DNA of 64,000 bases from positions 744,001 to 808,000 of the forward strand of contig NC_018868.3 of NCBI RefSeq assembly GCF_000305785.2, read 5' to 3'. The notes beneath the pieces were generated by a model that did no database searches, had not been told where the DNA came from, and worked only from the letters and a program-made list of their open reading frames with translations. The translations under genes and the position numbers were made by a program. This document shows, in pieces, positions 58,134 to 64,000 of the stretch (position 1 is the first letter of the stretch; every line of letters begins with the position of its first letter). The stretch is from Simiduia agarivorans SA1 = DSM 21679. Lineage in GTDB: Bacteria > Pseudomonadota > Gammaproteobacteria > Pseudomonadales > Cellvibrionaceae.

Positions 58134-59165
58134 TTATTTAATCTGGTCAGCGAGGGGATCTGCAACCGGATTAGGGGAATCGGGGTTTGAAAAATGCTGC
58201 GCCAATGCGGTACTGAATCCACTCTCGGCCTGCGCGATAGCCACCGACAGGGCATTGGCAAACGCCGCCGCATCCGCACCACCATGGCTCTTTATCAGCT
58301 GACCAGACAGTCCCAAAAAACTGGCGCCATTATAGCGGGCGGGATCAAACCGTGTTCGCCATTTTAGTAAAACAGGTTTGGCTAACTGGCCAACTAATTT
58401 GCCGTACCAACTGCCGGAAAAAGCGGCCTTTAACTGCTCAATCAGAAACAACGCGGCACCCTCGCTGGCCTTGAGCGCAATATTGCCGGTAAAGCCGTCA
58501 GTCACCACCACATCCACATTGCCGTCGAGCAATTGGTTGGCCTCAATAAAGCCCTGAAAGTGTATCTGCGGCTCTGCGGACAAGGCCGCTGCGGCGGCGC
58601 GAATGGATTCACCGCCTTTATTTGACTCGAGCCCGATATTCAACAGAGCCACTGACGGCGCCTCGGCAGGCGACAATACACTGGCCATGCGGGCAAACTG
58701 ACACAGCTGGGCCGGTGACACATCCACATTGGCACCCAGATCCAATACCAGGGTATGTCCCTTGCGCGTGGGCCAACGCTGACAAATGGCCGGTCGTTCG
58801 ATGCCGGGCAGCATACCCAGCAATCGTTTACCCGCCACCATTAAGGCACCGGTATTGCCACCGCTCACACACGCATCAGCCTGACCAAGCGAAACGGATT
58901 CAACTGCCCGCCAAAGGCTGGCGCTTTTATGACGCAGTATATCTGTGGGCTTCAGGTCAGAATCAATCGACGCACAATCAGATACCAGCTGCACACGCAC
59001 ATGGGAACGCAACTGATCAGGCAACAGCGGCAAGGCGTCTGGAGTGAAAAAAATTGTGAAAAAAAGCTGAGGATGCTGTGCCAAAGAGATTTCACAGGCA
59101 CGAAAAACAGCGCGGGGACCTAAGTCCCCGCCCATAGCGTCTACGGCAATTCGTAGCTTGGTCAA
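58134..59165 (-). CDS. plsX: Phosphate acyltransferase PlsX
   Basis: A 343-residue enzyme converting acyl-ACP to acyl-phosphate for phospholipid synthesis. RIAVDAMGGDLGP and SGGNTGALMVAGKRLLGM are family motifs, as is VDVVVTDGFTGNIALKASEG. The start is a TTG 10 bp after the rpmF stop. Length normal. Confidence 0.96.
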   Translation of the reverse strand: MTKLRIAVDAMGGDLGPRAVFRACEISLAQHPQLFFTIFFTPDALPLLPDQLRSHVRVQLVSDCASIDSDLKPTDILRHKSASLWRAVESVSLGQADACVSGGNTGALMVAGKRLLGMLPGIERPAICQRWPTRKGHTLVLDLGANVDVSPAQLCQFARMASVLSPAEAPSVALLNIGLESNKGGESIRAAAAALSAEPQIHFQGFIEANQLLDGNVDVVVTDGFTGNIALKASEGAALFLIEQLKAAFSGSWYGKLVGQLAKPVLLKWRTRFDPARYNGASFLGLSGQLIKSHGGADAAAFANALSVAIAQAESGFSTALAQHFSNPDSPNPVADPLADQIK

Positions 59166-59175
59166 GCGCGAAAAT

Positions 59176-59358
59176 TTATTCGTCGCTGCCAGTGTCGATC
59201 ACTTTCTTACCACGGTAGAAACCATCGGCAGTCACGTGATGACGACGATGCTTTTCACCGCTGGTTGGGTCGATGGACAGGGTTGGGCCTGTCAGCGCAT
59301 CGTGGGAACGACGCATATCGCGACGGGAACGAGACTTTTTGTTTTGCTGTACAGCCAT
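59176..59358 (-). CDS. rpmF: 50S ribosomal protein L32
   Basis: A 60-residue ribosomal protein: [20 protein letters not shown] and [17 protein letters not shown]. It is the cysteine-free form, not the zinc-binding one. The yceD-rpmF-plsX order is conserved. ATG with GGAG upstream. Confidence 0.97.
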   Translation of the reverse strand: MAVQQNKKSRSRRDMRRSHDALTGPTLSIDPTSGEKHRRHHVTADGFYRGKKVIDTGSDE

Positions 59359-59401
59359 GATAGCTCCTACTTACCAAATGGACTGAAGCCGGGGCGCCTC
59401 G

Positions 59402-59941
59402 TTATTTCGGCGAGCCCTTAAGTTGCTCCAGCACTTTAAACGGGTTGTTTGATGTATCTTCGCTCTGCTCCGGCTCAACTTCGCCAGCTTGCAGCATTGA
59501 TGCATCGATACACTTCTCTTCGTGATAGGCCACCATTGGCAAGGCCAATAACAGCTCCTCTTCAATTGCCTGATAAAGATCCGCAACACCCTCATCAAGA
59601 ATCCAGGGATCCAGACTTTTGGGCAGATTTTTTGCCTGATCTTCATTCCACACCACGGCAAGCGCGATGGGGGCAATCAATTCGTACTGCGTTGGCTGCA
59701 AGCAGCGCTGACACATCACAGACACCTCTGCTCTGGCCTCGCCCACCAGGGTTTTCGCGCCCTGCTGATCCCGGCCAAAATCGAGGTGCACCTCAATTTC
59801 CTTCGCACCACCTTCTACTGCCTCCGCCAGGCGGGGCATGTCAGTCAGCAGTACATAACCAGACAGACTAACCCCCTTCTGCGCGAATTTTCGCGGATCA
59901 ACCAGCCTTGGCAGGCTCTGTTTTGAGGGGGCATCTGACAT
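59402..59941 (-). CDS. yceD: YceD/DUF177 23S rRNA accumulation protein
   Basis: A 179-residue protein of DUF177, linked to 23S rRNA accumulation and ribosome assembly. The CQRCLQPTQYEL motif, with a later Cys in HEEKCIDAS, is the possible metal-binding feature, and the C-terminal NPFKVLEQLKGS is typical. The ATG at 59941 is the only usable start: no alternative codon lies between it and the conserved region. A near-consensus promoter ends just 9 bp before it, so the leader is extremely short. Confidence 0.9.
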   Translation of the reverse strand: MSDAPSKQSLPRLVDPRKFAQKGVSLSGYVLLTDMPRLAEAVEGGAKEIEVHLDFGRDQQGAKTLVGEARAEVSVMCQRCLQPTQYELIAPIALAVVWNEDQAKNLPKSLDPWILDEGVADLYQAIEEELLLALPMVAYHEEKCIDASMLQAGEVEPEQSEDTSNNPFKVLEQLKGSPK

Positions 59942-59950
59942 AAGCGCGCA

Positions 59951-59979
59951 ATTCTAGGGATATGGCCTATAGCTGTCAA
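59951..59979 (-). promoter_or_regulatory. Near-consensus sigma-70 promoter of yceD-rpmF-plsX-fab
   Basis: On the minus strand TTGACA (59979-59974) and TAGAAT (59956-59951) are 17 bp apart: -35 perfect, -10 5 of 6. The -10 ends 9 bp before the yceD ATG, so a start 6-8 bases downstream leaves at most a few bases of leader. Confidence 0.8.
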
Positions 59980-60131
59980 AGGGAAAAAACGGTTTTTTTC
60001 AGTAAAATCGGGGGTTTAAGGGCTGTTCAGGCTCATTGGCCGGGCAAATACTGCCATCCACACCCAACCCGTGTGCACAGTCCCTCAACAGCGCCTATTA
60101 TAGAGCCCTTTTCCAGACCCATTAAAACTCC

Positions 60132-60737
60132 ATGCCCAACAGTACCAACCCGCCCCTGATTCTGGCCTCCAGCTCACCCTATCGCAGGGAATTGCTGGCC
60201 CGCCTGCAACTGGCCTTCGATTGCCACAGCCCCGACATTGACGAAACACCGGAACCCGGGGAAACAGCCACCGCCCTGGCCGGCCGGTTGGCCAGGACAA
60301 AAGCCCACGCCACCGCCAAGCACTACCCCTACGCATTGATTATCGGCTCCGATCAGGTGGCAGAATGCGAGGGCCGGCTACTGGGTAAGCCGGGCGATGC
60401 CGCCACCGCTCGTGAACAATTGCAGTTTTGCCGCGGTAAATCGGTCACCTTCCACACCGGACTTTGCCTGTACAACGCCCACCAACAACGCTTTGCCTGC
60501 CAAGTGGTGGAATACCGCGTGGAATTCCTGCCTCTGAGCGACGAGCAGATTGCCTACTATATTGACGCCGAAAGCCCACTGGATTGCGCCGGGTCCTTTA
60601 AATGCGAGGGGCTGGGCACCGCCTTGTTTGTACGACACCAGGGCTCAGACCCCACGGCACTGGTGGGCTTACCGCTCATTGCTCTGTGCGCATTGCTCAG
60701 GGCCGAGGGTGTTGATCCGCTGTCAGCCAATCCCTGA
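60132..60737 (+). CDS. Maf-family nucleotide pyrophosphatase (YceF-like)
   Basis: A 201-residue Maf/YceF-type pyrophosphatase, expected to act on modified nucleotides such as m7GTP. LILASSSPYRRELLARLQL and the DETPEPGETATALAGRLARTK motif, plus IIGSDQVAE and GKPGDAATAREQL, define the fold; the C-terminal GSDPTALVGLPLIALCALLR resembles YceF. Divergent from yceD. Its 3' end overlaps the HAD gene by 41 bp. Confidence 0.92.
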   Translation: MPNSTNPPLILASSSPYRRELLARLQLAFDCHSPDIDETPEPGETATALAGRLARTKAHATAKHYPYALIIGSDQVAECEGRLLGKPGDAATAREQLQFCRGKSVTFHTGLCLYNAHQQRFACQVVEYRVEFLPLSDEQIAYYIDAESPLDCAGSFKCEGLGTALFVRHQGSDPTALVGLPLIALCALLRAEGVDPLSANP

Positions 60738-61353
60738 GCTCGACAAACCGATCCATACACAACACTGGCTCATAGGGTCTTAGCCTGTCGATATGATGGG
60801 CGCCGTAGCTCACCGCAGCCCGATGCATGCCGATTGCGCGGGCCATCGCCATATCGTACTCGGTATCCCCTACCATCAATGCCGACCTGGGGCCTTCGCC
60901 AAAATACGCCAACAACTCCTGCAACATCAGCGGTTCAGGCTTGGAAGCCGTTTCATCGGCACAGCGCGTGGCATCAAAATAGTCCTGCCAGCCATGCGCC
61001 GCCAGCACGCGATCCAAACCACGGCGGCTTTTACCGGTTGCCACCGCCAGCCGATAGCCCTGGCGCTTGAGCTGATCCAGCACCTGCTCCACGCCAGGAT
61101 AAAAAGGCGACAACTGTTCCTGATCGTCGAGAAAATCGCGGGAATACTGCTCGGTCAGCCGGCGCGTATCAGCGTCACTCAAACCGGGAAACAAGCGGGC
61201 CATGGCGACCGGTAGCGCCAACCCGATGATATCCTTCGCCGCCTCATCACCTGGCGCTTCAATGCCGAGCTTATTCGCCGCCGTCTGGATGCAGCGCACG
61301 ATTTTCCCGGTCGAGTCGCTCAAGGTGCCGTCCCAATCAAATATCAGCAGCAC
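60697..61353 (-). CDS. HAD-superfamily phosphatase, phosphoglycolate phosphatase-like
   Basis: A 218-residue hydrolase. The nucleophile motif is IFDWDGTLSDS, motif II LAVATGKSRRGLD, then KPEPLML and MVGDTEYDMAMARAIG (motifs III and IV). Substrate not known; members next to rluC in other gammaproteobacteria are of this type. GTG start. Overlaps rluC by 10 bp upstream and maf by 41 bp at the 3' end. Confidence 0.88.
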   Translation of the reverse strand: MLLIFDWDGTLSDSTGKIVRCIQTAANKLGIEAPGDEAAKDIIGLALPVAMARLFPGLSDADTRRLTEQYSRDFLDDQEQLSPFYPGVEQVLDQLKRQGYRLAVATGKSRRGLDRVLAAHGWQDYFDATRCADETASKPEPLMLQELLAYFGEGPRSALMVGDTEYDMAMARAIGMHRAAVSYGAHHIDRLRPYEPVLCMDRFVELRDWLTADQHPRP

Positions 61354-62306
61354 AGGGCCTCCACAAGCTGTTGCATATCCACTGGCAAGGGCGCGATCAA
61401 CGTTTGAACACTATCACTTTCCGGATGCTTGAATACCAGCTCTGCCGCGTGCAGACACAAACGTTTGAGCCCGAGCGGCTTCAGCCGGCTGTTGACGGAA
61501 TCGATGCCATACTTCTCGTCCCCCAGCAGGGGGCAGCCGGCGATTCGGGCATGCACCCTTATCTGATGGGTTCGGCCGGTCACGGGCCTGGCCTGAACCA
61601 GCGTAGCGCCACGCAACACCTGAACGACAGAGAACTCTGTCCGACTTGGCTTGCCCTCATCCGACACTTTGACCAGACGATCACCATTGGGCAACTCGGT
61701 GCGCAGCAGTGGCGCATCAATGCGGCTTTTTTCCAACGGCCATTGGCCATCCACCAGCGCAAGGTAGGTCTTCAGCACACCTTTGAGCGACAGGTTCTCT
61801 GATTTTTCCCGGAATTGCGCCTGCAAATGCTTGAGCGCAGTGCGTTTTTTGGCCACCAGAATGACGCCGCTGGTCTCCCGGTCAAGCCGATGCACGAGTT
61901 CGAGAAATCGGCAATCCGGTCGCATCTGACGCAAACCTTCAATCAAGCCGAGCTGCACTCCGCTACCGCCATGCACCGCCAGCCCGGGCGGCTTGTTGAC
62001 CGCCATCAGCCACTCATCTTCATAAAGAATGGCCTGCTCCAGCTTATCCGCTAACGCCGAGCCAATGGGCACCTGATCACCGGCTTGCGCCAACCGGATG
62101 GGCGGCACCCGGACCAGGTCGCCCGCTGCCAACTTATATTCCGGCTTGACCCTGCCTTTATTGACCCTTACCTCTCCTTTACGTAAAAGGCGGTATAAAC
62201 GGGACTTTGGCAGCCCTTTAAGCCTTGCCAGCAGGAAGTTATCCACCCGCTGCCCGGCAAAATCCGGCTCAACGGTAAAAAATTGTACCTGGTGAAAATC
62301 CTGCAT
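61344..62306 (-). CDS. rluC: 23S rRNA pseudouridine synthase RluC
   Basis: A 320-residue enzyme modifying U955, U2504 and U2580 of 23S rRNA. An N-terminal S4 domain (about 20-80: RLYRLLRKGEVRVNKGRVK) is followed by the catalytic domain with HRLDRETSGVILV. The later RTHQIRVHARIAGCPLLGD is the RluA-type motif. Two adjacent ATGs at 62309 and 62306 follow AGGGG; the second gives the better spacing. The rne start is 680 bp away on the other strand. Confidence 0.93.
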   Translation of the reverse strand: MQDFHQVQFFTVEPDFAGQRVDNFLLARLKGLPKSRLYRLLRKGEVRVNKGRVKPEYKLAAGDLVRVPPIRLAQAGDQVPIGSALADKLEQAILYEDEWLMAVNKPPGLAVHGGSGVQLGLIEGLRQMRPDCRFLELVHRLDRETSGVILVAKKRTALKHLQAQFREKSENLSLKGVLKTYLALVDGQWPLEKSRIDAPLLRTELPNGDRLVKVSDEGKPSRTEFSVVQVLRGATLVQARPVTGRTHQIRVHARIAGCPLLGDEKYGIDSVNSRLKPLGLKRLCLHAAELVFKHPESDSVQTLIAPLPVDMQQLVEALCC

Positions 62307-62368
62307 CATGCCCCTAACCCCATCTGAGGCCGCCATTCTACCCGCTCGCAGCTTGTTTTTCTTTCTAA

Positions 62369-62397
62369 TTGAAGGGCTTAGGGAAGCTTGCTATAGT
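62369..62397 (+). promoter_or_regulatory. Strong candidate promoter of rne
   Basis: TTGAAG and TATAGT are separated by exactly 17 bp. Transcription from here would start near 62404 and give a leader of about 580 bases before the rne ATG. Confidence 0.65.
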
Positions 62398-62399
62398 TC

Positions 62400-62987
62400 A
62401 GCCCGCTGGATGGGCTGGTTTCCGGGCATTGCGAGTTAGGCAAGCCTTGAGGAAATACCGCCAACCAGCCGGCAAGCCGCCGCCATCCCTGCGCGCCTGA
62501 CCCCGAATGGGCAGCCGGCACGGACGCTCGGCAAGCCGATGTTACCCAATAAACGGAGAAGATTTGCCAGAGCAATTAGCCGGCAACCAACTCCACAGTG
62601 ACAACGCGCGCGAACAGACGCGCTTTGTACTGGACTGAATGTTTAGAACTCACTCTCTGCCGCCAGGGATGATCGCTCACTCAGCATGCCGCAGCCAGTT
62701 GCTGCCCCGTGATGAAAGCCCCCTGTGCCGCAGCGTCAGCAACCGAACTGACAAACCATGTCTGCCAAAAAGCAGACCAATAAAAGACCTGCCGGGTTAA
62801 CTCGGTACAGGAAATGAGTTTTGAAGAGAGCCGCGACAGACAATCAGGCATGCATCACATCGCACAAGGCGCGATGGGCAGGCCTGCATCTGACTGTTGC
62901 ACTCTTTGCGACAGCCATTCGCTGCGCAACATAAACACAGCCAGACACAGCAAAACTGCTCGCTGCGCCCTGTAAATTAGGCACAGC
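62400..62987 (+). promoter_or_regulatory. Long 5' leader of rne
   Basis: This 588-base non-coding stretch holds no plausible gene. The start has a short AGCCC/GGGCT hairpin, and three copies of GGCAAGCC occur at 62439-62446, 62471-62478 and 62530-62537. In E. coli the rne leader is long and structured and mediates autoregulation through RNase E; a comparable role is likely here. Whether a separate small RNA is made is unknown. Confidence 0.55.
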
Positions 62988-64000
62988 ATGAAAAGAATGC
63001 TCATCAACGCAACTCAACCCGAAGAGTTGCGCGTCGCGCTCGTAGACGGCCAATGGCTGTACGATCTCGACATCGAAAACCGCAATCGCGAACAGAAAAA
63101 AGCCAATATCTACAAAGGAAAAATTACCCGGATCGAGCCCAGCCTCGAAGCGGCATTTGTGGACTATGGTGCTGAACGTCACGGTTTTTTACCCCTGAAG
63201 GAAATATCCCGTGAATACTTTGGCAAATCACCCAAAGAGCTCGACGGCCGCGCAAAGATCAAAGATCTGCTGAAAGAAGGCCAGGAAGTCATTGTCCAGG
63301 TCGACAAGGAAGAACGCGGCAACAAAGGCGCCGCACTCACTACCTTTATTAGTCTGGCCGGCCGCTATCTGGTATTGATGCCAAACAACCCGCGCGCCGG
63401 TGGCATCTCGCGCCGCATTGAAGGCGAAGAACGCGCTGAACTGCGCGATGCGATCAATGGTCTGAACGTGCCCCAGGGCATGGGCATCATCGTCCGCACG
63501 GCGGGCATCGGCCGTAGCTCCGAAGAATTGCAGTGGGACCTGGACTGGCTGGTTCAACTGTGGGGCAACCTGTCAGACGCTGCATCCGGCAATAAGGCAC
63601 CCGCCTTCCTGTTCCAGGAAAGTAATGTCATCATCCGCGCCATTCGCGACTACCTGCGTCAGGACGTGGGCGAAGTTATCGTGGATACACGCGAAGCCTA
63701 TGACCTGGTCAGCACTTTCATCAACCAGGTAATGCCCAACTATCACAGCAAAATCAAGCTGTATGAAGACGACATTCCGTTGTTCAACCGCTATCAGGTT
63801 GAAAGCCAGATCGAAACCGCGTTTGAGCGCGAAGTGAAACTGCCTTCGGGCGGCTCCATTGTGATTGACCCCACAGAAGCCCTGGTTTCTATCGACATCA
63901 ACTCCTCGCGCGCCACCAAAGGCGGCGACATCGAGGAAACCGCGCTGCAAACCAACCTGGAAGCAGCGACGGAAATCGCCCGTCAATTAAGGTTGCGCGA
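62988..64000 (+). CDS. rne: Ribonuclease E, 3'-truncated by the window edge
   Basis: The visible 337 codons cover most of the catalytic half: [21 protein letters not shown], an S1 RNA-binding domain (about 35-120: [22 protein letters not shown]) and the start of the DNase I-like catalytic part ([21 protein letters not shown] with the metal-binding Asp). RNase E starts mRNA decay and processes tRNA and rRNA, and anchors the degradosome through its C-terminal half, which is outside the window. The ATG has AGG six bases upstream. Similarity alone cannot exclude RNase G, but the long leader and rluC neighbour strongly favour rne. Confidence 0.95.
   Translation, partial: MKRMLINATQPEELRVALVDGQWLYDLDIENRNREQKKANIYKGKITRIEPSLEAAFVDYGAERHGFLPLKEISREYFGKSPKELDGRAKIKDLLKEGQEVIVQVDKEERGNKGAALTTFISLAGRYLVLMPNNPRAGGISRRIEGEERAELRDAINGLNVPQGMGIIVRTAGIGRSSEELQWDLDWLVQLWGNLSDAASGNKAPAFLFQESNVIIRAIRDYLRQDVGEVIVDTREAYDLVSTFINQVMPNYHSKIKLYEDDIPLFNRYQVESQIETAFEREVKLPSGGSIVIDPTEALVSIDINSSRATKGGDIEETALQTNLEAATEIARQLRLR

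Noticed and set aside
62378..62575. A 65-codon minus-strand frame in the rne leader
   Set aside because: No ribosome site, no similarity, and it overlaps the strong plus-strand promoter and leader.

Overview
The window comes from a gammaproteobacterium with moderately high G+C. The gene orders (rpsP-rimM-trmD-rplS, xerD-dsbC-hom-thrC, the plsX/fab cluster without fabH, tesA divergent from an ybbA/ybbP-type ABC pair) fit the Pseudomonadales/Cellvibrionales side of the class. This placement is an inference from gene content, since no rRNA gene is present. About 65 genes are packed tightly, mostly on the minus strand, and nearly all are core metabolism, translation, envelope or lipid-synthesis genes. 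I found no phage, CRISPR array, insertion sequence with a transposase, tRNA or rRNA.

Layout. 1-4.1 kb: 3' part of nadB, then sdhE-ygfX on the opposite strand, ygfZ and an HDOD gene. 4.1-7.4 kb: ung and prfB-lysS; prfB carries the classical programmed +1 frameshift. 7.5-9.15 kb: an accessory metal-type module, a CueR-like MerR regulator and a cysteine-rich DUF318/ArsP-type permease behind a 19-bp-spacer promoter with a perfect operator palindrome. 9.2-14.8 kb: ABC exporter pair, tesA, recJ. 14.78-15.06 kb: a MITE-like element with long imperfect terminal inverted repeats and an inner 18-bp perfect inverted repeat. 15.1-24.3 kb: cupin, thioesterase, hom-thrC, dsbC, xerD, the rpsP operon and ffh. 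24.4-31.6 kb: ypjD-like gene, a CorC-type protein, gamma carbonic anhydrase, two Nudix genes, a NIF3-like gene, serC-serA. 31.7-35.1 kb: a four-gene run DUF3014 / Dyp peroxidase / CnoX-like thioredoxin / hexose-6-P mutarotase. 35.1-40.9 kb: purL and the divergent mltF. 41-46.3 kb: omega-amino-acid aminotransferase, a D-cysteine desulfhydrase-like gene with an alanine/sodium symporter, an isolated yajC and an AraC regulator. 46.6-49.7 kb: bcp, mdh, a dimeric dUTPase and tatD. 49.8-60 kb: the large lipid/cell-wall/DNA block yceD-rpmF-plsX-fabD-fabG-acpP-fabF-pabC-mltG-tmk-(rluA, opposite strand)-holB-pilZ-tatD. 60.1-64 kb: maf, a HAD phosphatase, rluC and the start of rne with a long 5' leader.

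Functionally, the 50-60 kb block links precursor supply for fatty acids and phospholipids with peptidoglycan processing and dTMP/replication. The 16-24 kb block joins threonine synthesis, periplasmic disulfide isomerisation, chromosome dimer resolution, ribosome maturation and membrane targeting. The strongest candidates for something little described are the CueR-like/permease module, the MITE-like element inside the recJ leader, the very short leader of yceD, and the long repeat-containing rne leader.
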